DNA from: Paragorgia papillata | Lineage: Eukaryota; Cnidaria; Anthozoa; Scleralcyonacea; Coralliidae | Assembly: GCA_035771165.1 (NCBI GenBank) | Contig: JAWNZC010000338.1 | Location: 62,001 to 126,000 of the forward strand | Direction of reading: 5' to 3' | Length of the DNA: 64,000 bases | Part shown: piece after piece, positions 51,901-62,048 of the stretch | How the letters are laid out: the number at the start of each line of letters is the position of its first letter | Numbering within the stretch: position 1 is the first letter of the stretch | The notes under the pieces: model-generated | Database searches by the model: none | Seen by the model: only the letters and a program-made list of their open reading frames with translations | What the model was told of the DNA's origin: nothing | Position numbers and translations under genes: made by a program

Positions 51901-52984
51901 TCATATACGACTCGAGCTCATGGTATAACTGTTAATTAGTTGATGCAGAGCGCCTCATGTCTTCATTTGTAGCAACATCATTACAGAAGCATGGTTATGA
52001 AAAAGAAGCTAAGTTTGTGCAAATTCTTGCAGACTGGCATGCGGCCACAGATGGTAGAAGTTTGTCCCAGCTTGAAAGGTGCAGATACAATTATCAGATG
52101 CTGAATGCAATACTCGATGAATGGATGCCATGGCATATAAATAATTATGATCTATCCACTATTGACATCAACAGGTAAATTATGAAACATTTAAAATATT
52201 TATTGTATAGGTCCACAATTTTACTGTACATTAACATTGCATTTAAATGTAAAAATAAATTAAAATTATGTACCATTGTACATTATAAAACAAAGCTTTT
52301 CTACTTTTTTAGACCTATAGAACATATCTGTGGATTTTCGAGAGAGACAGTCATTGAGATTACGACCAACATTGAAAGCCAAGAGTACAGGAGACGGGAC
52401 AATGACATTGGTTACCCAGAGCATCCTCGGGCAGAGGGAACCAATGACTTGGAAAACTTCTTTGGTATGGTGCACAGGTACTTGGAAAATGTCTTTCTCC
52501 TCAAAGACTTCAAACAGATATGGCCTAGACTAGTAAGGTGTGTATTAGTCATGTACACGTACATTGTCAAAATCAAACCAAAAGATTTTAATTCGACTTC
52601 ATATTCAAGCTAAGACAAGAACTGAATTTCTAGTCCCCAAATCACACTTTTCAATTTGCCTATATTATTCATATTTCATGTTGTTTTAGAGAGTTTAAGA
52701 AGAGAATGGATGACAACCTTCCATTTTATTATTGGACCTTAAATGAAAGATACAGCCAAGTGCTACCATGTTTCGATGAGTGTCCTGAGTATGATGAAGA
52801 CAATGTAGATGAAAGAAATCATCCACTCCGACTTAAAAGACTAAAGATAAATCAAAGAGAAGACAGTTCAATTCTTGTTGCTGGTCGTGCTTTTCTTCCC
52901 CTTAGGAACCAAACTACTATAAGACACAGACTACATTGCCCAGTGGTAGGCTCAGCACCAGTGCCAAGTGAAGCTCAAATGTAG
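48923..52984 (+). CDS. Multi-exon gene of an unrecognised family, 5' end missing, probably interrupted
   Basis: Exons chained by GT-AG sites and matching phase are 48923-49015, 49101-49518, 49603-49905, 50236-50382 (weaker GTTTGT donor), 50540 to about 51024, 51936-52174, 52313-52537 and 52690-52984, ending in TAG. Together they encode roughly 730 aa. Visible motifs are GDADMGDGALQALRTEY in the second exon, HNHVFRRDGE and LTHAALTAKRKQS in the fifth, LDEWMPWHINNYDLSTIDIN, and a C-terminal HPRAEGTNDLENFFGMVHRY then LPFYYWTLNERY. I do not recognise an enzyme domain. I recall similar C-terminal motifs in multicopy uncharacterised cnidarian proteins, which suggests a repetitive or transposon-associated family (inference). 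No start codon with upstream signals is visible. No phase-compatible splice pair joins 51024 to 51936; simple removal of the insert does, so this copy may be a pseudogene. AATAAA lies 148 bp after the stop. Confidence 0.72.
49558..49593. repeat. 12 bp tandem repeat in intron
   Basis: AAATTTATTATT is present three times just before the acceptor of the 49603 exon. It lies entirely within an 84 bp intron. Confidence 0.85.
51042..51101. repeat. Foldback hairpin at left end of insertion
   Basis: GGATATGAGCT at 51042-51052 pairs perfectly with AGCTCATATCC at 51091-51101 across a 38 bp loop. Confidence 0.75.
51827..51933. mobile_element. 107 bp foldback (MITE-like) element
   Basis: The ends AACAGTTATACCAT and ATGGTATAACTGTT are perfect inverted repeats. 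Nested inside are TCGTATACGA/TCATATACGA-like arms and TAGCCAAC/GTTGGCTA. The whole element can fold into one long hairpin. It ends 2 bp before the reused frame at 51936 and occupies the place where an intron's pyrimidine tract would lie. Confidence 0.8.
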
Positions 52985-53131
52985 TTACCGTAATGGAAAT
53001 AGGCCTGGTTTGTAAGCCTAATCAGTAATGAAGTGTTGTCTAAGTTTTTTCTCACCGTTATGTAACTTTGTACACTCTCACATTTTTTTAATATAACATA
53101 GAATATCATAGTAGTTTCTGTATAATACAAA

Positions 53132-53137
53132 AATAAA
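53132..53137 (+). terminator. AATAAA polyadenylation signal
   Basis: A canonical hexamer lies 148 bp downstream of the TAG at 52982-52984, in AT-rich 3' flanking DNA. It probably serves the + strand gene. No canonical signal was found for the converging - strand gene in 53138-53608. Confidence 0.6.
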
Positions 53138-53608
53138 TATATTCTATACTCCAAGGTGTTCTCTTGTAAGCTACACTGCAACATTCCCATGCAACATTAA
53201 AATGTTGACCTGAGCAACTTGCAATTTTGTGAGATTTATATAAGAAATTCAATATTCTCTTATTTGAACTATTATGTACAGTACATGCCAGAAAATAATT
53301 CCTACTCACACAGAAGTAATATTTTACATATGAATTTGTATTTGAAATTTTACAGTTTTTGAAAGAAAGACAGGTTCTTTAAAAAAGGCTGCAAAATAAG
53401 TTTTCTTAACTCTTCTTACTCTTAACTTAATAACTCAAGCTAGATTGACAATCAACATTGCAAATAAGTACTGTAGCATCACAAGGAAACATCAGATTTG
53501 ACTGTAATACTTTAGAACAAAACATTTCCATTCTGCAGTTTACTGGCCTTCCAAACCAGGTTTAGTTCAGTAATACATTATTTGTCGTAATAAAATTATT
53601 GTACAGTA
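53138..53608. other. Tail-to-tail intergenic spacer
   Basis: This lies between the 3' ends of two convergent genes and probably includes the 3' UTR of the - strand gene. No repeat or RNA gene was recognised. Confidence 0.5.
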
Positions 53609-56600
53609 TCACAATTGGTTATACCTATATTTCTTTTCATCTGGTCCCCATCTTCCCCTCCTAACAACTACAATAACAGCAAAATAACAAAATTGGTCAG
53701 TTCCATAAACTAACTGTCTGAATATTCTGTCAATTGAATGTGATTCAATTGAATTACTTTGAATGGCTTTTGTAATTTTTGGGACTTTGATTCCTGGCAC
53801 ATACCCTAAAGACTGCCATTTTCCTTCGATCAAAGCTTGGAACACTAAGGCATTTTCATCTCGTAAATTTACTTGTTCAGAATCTATTCTAAATAAAATT
53901 TGTTCATTATTGGCTATGCGTTTATGGCATTTCTTTATTGTTCCTTGGAAATTTTTATGAAAACTACTTCCTTTTAGTCTGAATGATTCAGAATGGCAAA
54001 CAACATCTGTCTGGTGACTCTGGTCTAATCTATTATCATTCTGTTCATTTAGTTCAGCATTGTTAGTATGATTGCCAATACATGTAACTGCAGTTATGTC
54101 ATGTTCGTCATCCTGAATATGGACCTCTGACATGGCAGATATTACTTCACGATAGCAGGATTGATGGTTCTCATTGACAAGCACTGATCCAATACTAGGA
54201 TACGCTGAGCAGTTGCAAATACAATTATTTAAATCTGCCCATGGTAGGCGAGGCAATGGGTCGTCTTCATTATAATGCTCTATAGGCTTCATAAATGTAG
54301 CAGTATCACTCATTGACTGCATTATGTTAAATTCCAACAAGACAGCTATTTCTCTTTCTGGATCACTTGGATCTACCTAAAACAACAAAATTGAAGCAAT
54401 ATTAATATTTTTTTGGTGTAAAAGTAAGGATAGTTCATAATAAAGATAAATTGCCTAACACACTTAATTCTATGATTTTTATAACTCCATCCTTTATGCA
54501 ACATTCCATTTCTAACTCATACTTTGTAAAAATTAATTACTTATATACTTTTGGCAGGGGCGGCGCGCTAAGGTATTAAAGGTATTAGTCTAATACCTTT
54601 TTTCTCCAGATTGAAATGAATTGTAAAATAATATAATTATTCCAAGAACAGAGACGGATGGAAGAAAACAACATCTTTGTTTTTGATTGTTTGATTTCAA
54701 TTCCGCAGTACCGTACCGTCCTCGCTGATGCGCGCAACAACCTTAGCGACTTTAGCGACAAGTGTTTGAAAGGCTTAGACCTCAAGGTATTAGAATCTCA
54801 AAACTAATACCTTGGCTTGACAAGAAACGCGGATTTTCGGTGTTAAATTTCACCACAGGTGGTACAATATTTATATTTTAAAGTCAGACGCTTTACTATT
54901 TCGATTTAAAACTGCTTTTATTTCGCAGCGAGAAGTCTGCAATTCTTTTCACTTCATTACATTAACAATATATAACATCTCAATATATAAATCATCCATG
55001 TAGTATCGGCTGTATCGCCTATTTCACAAGGAAAGCTCCCAACACTGGAGTTCAACACTTCAATAATATGGAAACAAAGAGCAATTATTTATAACAATTT
55101 TGAAGCTTTGATATGGTGACTAGAATTTATCTGACGAAAGGAAAACCTTCTTGAATCCATATTTAACAAAAAAAAAGGCATAAGTCCTCCTTCAAAGGTA
55201 AGAACGATGCGAATATTTGTATATCTAACAACGCAATCCTACAAGGTATTAGTTTTTGCGATTCTAATACCTTGGCCGCCTGCGTTCGCAAAACCAGGCA
55301 GACGTTGCGCTGATCATATGTATTGTCGGCGCATCACGCAAGCTACTGTATTCACACCTGCCGCGCATCAGTATCGCTAAGATGGCGTTGCGGTGGCGAG
55401 GCGTGTGGCCATCGCTGGGATGTTTCAAAACTTTTTTCTTTACTATCGTGTCACAACTGTAAAGTGTAAACTTAAAAACTAAGTAAGAGAACAGTGAACA
55501 AGTTTGTTATACATTGCCATTATGTTTCTGAGTTGTGCCTGGTTTGTATTTCCAACAATCCCACAATTTTAAAAACGAAATATCGTTAAAGTAGACTTAC
55601 CGTTTGCCGTTTGAATATAAGGAATGTACTGCTACAATATTATTAGTCACATCATAGTATCAGACAGATATAATTCAATGGATGTTTCCGTTAATTTGGT
55701 CGTGAAGTCATCGAACTGCGTAAAATGCTTAGCATTTAGATCTTCACCTCGCTTGATTTTTTCAAAGAATATCTTCTGTAGAATGCTGGAAATAGCATTT
55801 CAGAGACTCTAGATTTCAAAATTTTCTGGGGGTGGATACCCCCAGACCCACCTACGTTATATACCACAACTAATACCAAAACATTTACGCTCCGCGCCGC
55901 CCCTGACTTTTGGATAGATATAATTTAAATACTTGGACTGACTGTACTACTGACAAGTTACATGTATAAATCCAAGTCTATAATATCATTAATATGAAAG
56001 TTATTGATTCATTCATTAGGCTGACTGAGAGTTCTCCATTTGACCAGTAAAATCGTTTAGCGTTAGATATAACAAAAGGGATGTTTTTGGCTAGCTCAGA
56101 CAGGAATAGGTTAAGATCCACTACATAAATTATTTGTTTGTTTCTTCAAAATTTGGTCGTATCATATTAAAGGTAAGAAGTTTAATAAAAAATAAGCTGA
56201 CAACGTCTCGATTCTCCAATATAATTCCACGGTTCCTTGTGCGTTACCAATATAATTCCACGGTTCCTTGTGCGTTACTACAGTCCTTTTATTACTACTT
56301 ATAAACATTTAAAGCATTTATAAACATGAACATTTTTACTTCACCTGAGCAAAACTGCTAGAGATGACTTCAACTACAACAGGACTGCTTACGTTTCTCA
56401 ACGAACCTAGGACACGTTCGGATTTTGGAAGTAGCACCAAATGTCGCTCCTTCAGGTTCTCCAAAAAACTAAGGTGTCCCAAGAACAAATCCGTGGTAAG
56501 AAATGGAAGCTGTTTTGGGCGTACTGAAAATGTAGCAGCAAAATCTCCACAATACAGGTAAAGGATGCAACCGGGAAGAAGAGGCTCGTTTTCGCTACAT

Positions 56601-56620
56601 GTTAACCGAACAGCGTCCAT
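53609..56620 (-). CDS. Two-exon gene, 347 aa protein with HIRAN-like C-terminal segment
   Basis: Exon 1 runs from ATG at 56620 to 56345 (92 codons, donor CAG|GTGAAG). Exon 2 runs from 54376 (acceptor TTTTAG) to a TGA at 53609 (255 codons). Both junctions are phase 0, so the join is clean. Exon 1 holds MDAVRLTCSENEPLLPGC and a hydrophobic, leucine-rich stretch; exon 2 begins VDPSDPERE. Residues about 264-290 (RDENALVFQALIEGKWQSLG then YVP) resemble the DxNA...GYxP pattern of HIRAN domains, which bind DNA ends in helicases of the HLTF/Rad5 type. There is no helicase or nuclease domain, so the function is unknown. The C-terminus has RRGRWGPDEKKYRYNQL. The intron (54377-56344) contains a hAT-type element. 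An in-frame upstream ATG at 56749 would add 43 low-complexity residues; I prefer the inner start. Confidence 0.68.
54555..55905. mobile_element. Non-autonomous hAT-type DNA transposon, 1,351 bp
   Basis: The terminal inverted repeats are CAGGGGCGGCGCG at 54555 and CGCGCCGCCCCTG ending at 55905 (one extra base inside). They are flanked by a perfect 8 bp target duplication ACTTTTGG at 54547-54554 and 55906-55913. CAGGGGCGG-type ends with 8 bp duplications are characteristic of hAT elements. Inside, the motif GGTATTAG/CTAATACC recurs as inverted pairs near 54572-54598, 54786-54814, 55243-55274 and 55869, and may be subterminal transposase binding sites. The longest open frames are 62-66 codons with no transposase motifs, so it must be mobilised in trans. 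It lies in the intron of the - strand gene. The perfect duplication suggests a fairly young insertion. Confidence 0.9.
56217..56278. repeat. 31 bp direct repeat, two copies
   Basis: A 31 bp block containing TTCCACGGTTCCTTGTGCG occurs twice head to tail with no mismatch noticed. It is in the intron of the - strand gene, 67 bp from the exon 1 donor. Confidence 0.9.
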
Positions 56621-56767
56621 GTTGAAAATGACGCGTCGTGTGGGTCGGCAGCAGAGGGTCGGCAGTAACCTCTCGCCTTCTCGCTCGCCCGCACCTCTGC
56701 CCGCGCTACCGGGTTTAGCGGGAGGCGGGAACAAATAAAGGCCTGACATTCAGGTTAGGTCGGCAGT

Positions 56768-56974
56768 AGCCTGGTACCCTGGCCCAATTTCAAAAGAAAT
56801 ATGGGCCAGGTAACCACTAATCTCATTCTCGCGTCATCAGGGCTAAATCCACTTATGACGATTGCAATTTCACTCATAGCCACTAAAAACGCGCGAAATT
56901 TCAACCAATAGGAAAGCAGAAGTCTTTAGTGGTTACCTGGCCCATATTCTTTGATTGGGCCAGGGTACCAGGCT
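56768..56974. mobile_element. 207 bp foldback MITE, copy 1
   Basis: It begins AGCCTGGTACCCTGGCCCAA and ends with the exact reverse complement. The arms continue inward (TGGGCCAGGTAACCACTAA against TTAGTGGTTACCTGGCCCA), giving about 50 bp of inverted repeat with a short indel. The interior includes AAACGCGCGAAATTTC. It is preceded by AGGTCGGCAGT, which also precedes the next copy. It lies upstream of the - strand gene's start codon and could overlap its promoter. Confidence 0.9.
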
Positions 56975-56985
56975 AGGTCGGCAGT

Positions 56986-57192
56986 AGCCTGGTTCCCTGG
57001 CCCAATTTCAAAAGAAATAAGGGCCAGGTAACCACTAATCTCATTCTCGCGTCATCAGGGCTAAATCCACTTATGACGATTGCAGTTTTACTCATAGCCA
57101 CTAAAAACGCGCGAAATTTCAACCAATAGGAAAGCAGAAGTCTTTAGTGGTTACCTGGCCCATATTCTTTGATTGGGCCAGGGTACCAGGCT
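56986..57192. mobile_element. 207 bp foldback MITE, copy 2
   Basis: It is the same length as the copy to its left and differs by only a few substitutions (for example AGCCTGGTTCCC at its left end, so that arm is no longer a perfect match). Together with the 11 bp AGGTCGGCAGT it forms a 218 bp tandem duplication. Confidence 0.9.
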
Positions 57193-57939
57193 GGTATAAA
57201 ATGTATAAATCAGCAACTAATGCTTACCCCATATGGATATAATACTTCAAACCAATGTACAGTATATTACTTGTAGATACAAATTAAAAAAACAATGCCT
57301 TGTAGTACGTTGTACAGCTATAAGAATATTATGTCACATATAACATATATAAAAAGTAATAAACACAGTGTCAACAGCCATAAGACAATATATTTTTTTG
57401 TTAAAAATATGAGGAGATACTACATACATGTTGATATATTAAAACTTGATCAGTCACTCAGCTAATTATGAAGATTTGGGGGTGATTGAAAGATGTAGCC
57501 ATCATTTATACGTTCCAAATGATACTTCTTGAAGTCAAATCCAGTGTCCATATGACGATATACCATAAATATTTAATTATTTTACATACAAGTACGGAAA
57601 ACTATGAAATCTGAAAAGTGAACTCGTCACGAAGCACGGTCACGATGCATGGGCCACGATGAATCTGTTATCTGTCATACTTTAAACTCGAACCAGAGTT
57701 CCAAAAATACCACAAAGGCAAGTAAGTATTTCTTGTCTCCTTGAAATGACTTTTGCAAAGGAATAACTCTCAATTTCTCAGATTAAGTCCCAATAAACAT
57801 GTTATTTCGCTTCACTCCTTCTCGAAAACAACCCATATTACATGAAGACCGCGATGGGAGAATGGGTGTGAAATTATCTGCGCAGCGCAGTAGGCGTCAA
57901 CGCGTTAAGCCAATCAGAGTCGATTTTCAAATGGATTGT
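57193..57939. other. Unique intergenic DNA, no gene seen
   Basis: AT-rich at first, then more mixed. No splice-compatible coding segment or repeat was recognised. An open frame that starts at 57799 runs through the adjacent hairpin and is not believed. Confidence 0.45.
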
Positions 57940-57978
57940 CCCAGAGCCATTCGCTTGCCGCGCGCGTATGGCTCTGGG
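57940..57978. repeat. Hairpin CCCAGAGCCAT / ATGGCTCTGGG, copy 1
   Basis: Perfect 11 bp arms flank a GC-rich loop containing CCGCGCGCG. The right side continues GTACGAGATTG. The same arm sequence recurs about 320 bp away, suggesting ends of a dispersed element. Confidence 0.75.
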
Positions 57979-58260
57979 TACGAGATTGCTGCTGAGGCTT
58001 CATTTTTAAGCCGCTTTTCCCATTTTTTTCCACAGAAAAATCAATGGCGGCATCTAGCGAGCAATTGTCGTGTCCTCTACCGTCTGTCATAATGAATTAA
58101 AGTAATATTTTCGCCAATATTCTGAAAACCTAAGTAAGAAATAGACTTCTCCAAAAGAGAATATTTCAACCGCGTATACAGATTCTAGAGAGCCTAGGTA
58201 CGAAATAACTACTGCGCAGGTCACGGGACACCCAATTTTTGGGTGTCTGAAATCGATTTG

Positions 58261-58310
58261 CCCAGAGCCATTATATTGGCCCGCGCGGCCGGGCATATTT
58301 GGCTCTGGGG
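58261..58310. repeat. Hairpin CCCAGAGCCA / TGGCTCTGGG, copy 2
   Basis: Similar arms flank GGCCCGCGCGGCCGGGC, itself nearly palindromic. It is followed by GACGAGATTG, matching the flank of the copy at 57940. Both copies are preceded by a CGATTT context (GTCGATTTTC and ATCGATTTGC), so they are probably two members of one repeat family. Confidence 0.75.
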
Positions 58311-60334
58311 ACGAGATTGAGGCCAACTCGGCCCAGTTTAAAAGACTACTAGAAATACATCAATGCAATTTTTATTAATTTATTTTTATTGCAAATATAT
58401 TAAGAATGTTGTGACACATCAAAATAGAGTAAACATTTAAAAGTATATATAGTACATGTTATATTTAAACTATGTTTTTTTGAATAGTACATGTATATAG
58501 TATATATATAGTACATGTTATGTTTAATTTTCACTACCGAAAATATATTTTAAACTTTAAAAAAATTCGGTCAAATCGGAAAATTGTTTTCAAATACGAT
58601 TTTTTTTTCAAGTCGGAAGGTATTTGTCAAGTCCGAAAAAAATATCAAACGAAAACATATTTCACTGCCGATAACAAACAGGCTCGAAAGAAAAACGAAA
58701 AAGAGTTGAGCCGAGTTGGCCTTGACAGTGGGCCGAGTCGGTTTGTTACTGGGCCGAGTTGGTTGGGCCGAGTTGGTAAGTGGGCCGAGTTGACCGGCTT
58801 CCCTAAACGAGTACTATTATGAAGTCTACATACGAAGCGCAATGACACAGCGCTTTTAATTTTGATACGGAAATCCACTGACAAAACGAGCCCGCGCTAG
58901 TGGGAGTCCATGTCCTATTTACACGAATCGCCATCCTTAGGTTAGGTTGTGTAAGTACTTGGGTTATGTAGGACATGGAATTATTACCCCACTGTGTCAG
59001 GATTATTGATTTATTGCACATTCATCTGACTCTGAGTTTCAGTCGGTTTCAGTATTCTAACGGTGGCTCCCGACGGTACGAGATGTCCTGGCTACTTGCG
59101 GAACACATTCCACGTTGAACGTTTGGTGTTTCATCCCTTATCTTTTTTTCTCTCCCTCCCCCCCTTTCCCTCTGCCACAGTCCCTCGCGCGTCTTTCGAG
59201 TCCACCACAGGGTGCCCACGCGCTGCCAAGATGGGCTCCCTGTGGTTTAGTATTTCAGTTTAAGGTTTCGGTTGCTGAGAAAAGTTGAGAAGAATTCATT
59301 ATTAATTTTTGGGTATTTATTTTGTAATACATAAAGAGAGTTCATAAAAACAGAGTTATTCTTGTCTCCACAAATTATATCTGGGTAGTCATTAAAGCCG
59401 CGTATACTGAGCACGGCACTAAATTATATTTATACAAACCCGTATTATATACTTCCAGTTTCCGTATGTGTTAATCAGAAGTTACCTGGCACTCTGAGTG
59501 TTATTGGTGTTAAATATCGTCAGTATACGTGGACTGTTTCTTTACTCGGAGAAATAGTAGTTATATTAAACTAACTGATACTTGAAGTGCTTTGTAGAAC
59601 ACCAACACTATACAATTATATTGCTGATACTTGATACACAAAGTATATACGTATGGGGGAGGGGAGGAAGTTGCACTCCTTCAAAGGAAGATGTTTCATG
59701 GGACCTGACTTTGGCCGGCGCTGGCAAGGTAAACGACACACTTTAGCCATGAGCATTCAATTGAGATCAAGATATACATAACCAAACCTTAATAACATCC
59801 CAAGCCACAAAAGTTTAGGTTTATTTTCAAGGACAAAAGTTTTCATTCACAAAGACAGCTTTACGTTCTACAAGCAACTGCTACAAATGACACGCGGAAT
59901 ATATCAGTGTCAAAAACTCCCACGTACTATGGAAATATGTACTATCAATTCATGTGGGGGCGAAATCACTGGCGGAAACAATGACTGACCTATATGCATC
60001 TACAAGGACTGCGAAACAGGGGGTGGAGGACACGGATCTGAATATATTATATACGACATAATGGGATATATTATACAGTATATTCCTATATATCACAGAA
60101 CTTCACATCCCTTTTATAAATTTAATACCTTCCCGTGCAGCAAGCGGGGGCGATTTTAGTGCATGTAAATTATTTCTGGTATATTCGGATTTAATAGTGG
60201 TATAGCTATAGGGAGCCAGTACGAAAGTTTTAAGCACCGAGCATTTTTTCCATGTTCGAACACGGTGATTAGTATCCAAGTTAGATGTTGTTCATTGAAA
60301 AAATCTTATTTCAACCATACATGGTATTTTTTTA
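58311..60334. other. Intergenic region with minor repeats, no gene seen
   Basis: A ~27 bp direct repeat containing TATATAGTACATGTTAT occurs at about 58442 and 58499. A cluster of GGCCGAGTTGG copies lies at 58709-58794. The rest (58820-60334) is unique and lacks credible exons. Confidence 0.45.
58709..58794. repeat. Cluster of GGCCGAGTTGG motifs
   Basis: GCCGAGTTGG or a one-base variant occurs five times in 86 bp at uneven spacing (13 to 31 bp). The same motif in reverse (CCAACTCGGCC) appears at 58322, so the segment is likely part of a degenerated minisatellite or element end. Confidence 0.75.

Positions 60335-60373
<39 letters not shown>
60335..60373. repeat. (AAT)n microsatellite
   Basis: About a dozen perfect AAT triplets after a T/A-rich lead-in. 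Confidence 0.93.
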
Positions 60374-60840
60374 CTTAATGCTATTAGTATTAGGGTTTTG
60401 GCCCATGTTTTCGTTGCGTTTAAGAAATAGGAAATGGTCGCCCGTGTTTATATAGCCAGATATGATGCAATCAAACTAGAGTCAAGTTAGGAGAATTCGA
60501 AAATTTATGTGAAAGTTTATGTAGGTTTACATGTAAAGTAATTTCGAAGTACTTTAACACGCGAGTGTGGCAACATGCAACTGTGCGGTTAATAATATAG
60601 AACCCAATACCCGGCATATTAAGTTAATAGTGAGATTACCAGGAGATCTCAACTTGACTAGTAAAATTGTCTGACGTTAGTTACAGAGTAAAATATGTAA
60701 GTTGCCAAATGGCAACAATGCTGGGTAAAGTGACATACATATAGCATCTATTTTCTTTTTCTTTTTGGAAGTAAAACTAATAATGTGTCGTGACTTAACA
60801 ACCGGTGTTTGCATGGTCTGATATATATTAATATACTATA

Positions 60841-61040
60841 ATAAACACGGTAGAGCAAAGTGAAAAGGTGGTAACTGCCAAGAATAGTTTTGATAACGAA
60901 ATACTGACGTCTCGAGTGGATCCGTGCTTTCAGCGGAGCCGCTCGAAACGTCACTATTTCGTTATCAAAACTATATATATACTGATTTAAAAACAGCTTA
61001 CCACCTTTTCACTTTGCTCTATCTAAAACACTGTGTTTAT
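60841..61040. mobile_element. 200 bp foldback MITE
   Basis: The ends ATAAACAC (60841) and GTGTTTAT (61040) are inverted. The next arms, GAGCAAAGTGAAAAGGTGG at 60853 and CCACCTTTTCACTTTGCTC ending at 61019, match perfectly. A third pair, ATAGTTTTGATAACGAAATA and its complement ending at 60972, lies further in. There is no open frame. The target duplication is not clear. Confidence 0.88.
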
Positions 61041-62048
61041 AAAAAAGAAGAGTGCGCAAGTGCGTAGGCGGTAATTGGTCGATCACAGCGTGGGCAAGAC
61101 ACAACCTATTTTACGAAACGTTTTATAGTATGTTACAAAACAGTGGCTTTCGTAATTATTACAATTTACAAAGTTTCTAGTAAAATACATGTATCCTGAC
61201 TTGGTGGGGGGAGTCAGATGTCAGAATACTCCTCTATCAGTCGTATCCCCTATTCCCCCAATATAAAACGTCTTCCGCTGAAACGATCTGAAAGACGCTT
61301 GATAACAGAAAGGCTTTATATAAATGTCTGTTTAATTCCATCGGAATTTGAAAACACGCTTCCGGCTATACACGGATCATACATCTGATACATGACGGCT
61401 AGCATACCGGAAATCGCCACTCGATATTTCTTGGAGCCAGCGCAATGTTTTTTATGTTTTTCGTGATCGACAACGAAGAGTCGAAGGTTCCAGTGTCTTT
61501 TCATTAAATCTGTAAGTACCCGTAGAATAAGTTATTATATTCTAAATTCGGTTGCCTACAATATTTTTGATTACTTGTCTGTCTGTCAATAGATCATGCA
61601 ACAGTGTCGCAATTTATATTTGCCATCGGAGGTGTAATTTATTATTATTACTTCGGTTCACTTCGATCTTCAATGTTGTACTGATCCACAGGTTTGATGA
61701 CTATAAATATTGTACGATATTGGTACAAAGGTATGTTCAACTGAGGTGGAAAGTAATCTAGTAGCTTTCAGATATTAAGTGAGCTATCATTTAATTATAG
61801 GTATATATTTTTATTTTCCTATATACTGTATTTGTACTCTTCAGTGACGACGAACTCGCAGCATTGAAATTTTATGTATATATGCGAGTTTTCCATGTAA
61901 TCAAAGAAACCATTGACTACAATGCTCAACATTTTTTTTAATTAAATTGTCCATATCTACAAAGATATGGGGAGAGGGGCTTAGTGGGCTAAGATAGGCC
62001 TAAAATACAAATACAAAATACACTTATATTGCTCTATTGATTACCCTG
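61041..62048. other. Unique DNA, no gene supported
   Basis: A 62-codon - strand frame (61504-61316, starting MKRHWNLRLFVVDHEKHKKH) is the only candidate. It has no recognised motif or clear splice partner, so it is not called. Confidence 0.4.

Larger units (their letters stand above)
51025..51934. mobile_element. ~0.91 kb insertion in an exon, ATTA target duplication
   Basis: ATTA occurs at 51021-51024 and again at 51935-51938. Joining the outer sides gives CAG TCA TTA GTT GAT GCA GAG, a continuous reading frame across the two coding parts. The inside has stops in every frame, no gene, and a foldback hairpin at each end (51042-51101 and 51827-51933). The ends share a loose inverted similarity around TCGGATATGAGCT and TCGTATATGAGCT. 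An AAGATGGCGGC motif, YY1-like, sits at 51120-51130. The transposon class is unclear: the 4 bp duplication and poor terminal repeats fit no family I can name. Alternatively it is a real intron with non-standard ends. Confidence 0.55.

Noticed and set aside
53609..54376. P2X7-type cysteine-rich domain around CICNCSAYPS...SCYRE
   Set aside because: Only a loose cysteine spacing is shared; the usual tryptophan and CC pair are not present.
54585..55812. Small frames inside the hAT-type element as transposase remnants
   Set aside because: At 62-66 codons they carry no hAT catalytic or dimerisation motifs that I can see.
57799..58092. 97-codon + strand frame
   Set aside because: It runs through the CCCAGAGCCAT hairpin and has no motif or donor site in a sensible place.
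58520..58884. Overlapping frames on both strands
   Set aside because: They derive from the GGCCGAGTTGG motif cluster; low complexity, no homology recognised.
59063..59263. 66-codon + strand frame
   Set aside because: It is serine/proline/phenylalanine-rich from a CT-rich tract, with no domain or splice support.
61316..61504. 62-codon - strand frame
   Set aside because: It has some balanced composition but no recognisable motif and no neighbouring exon.
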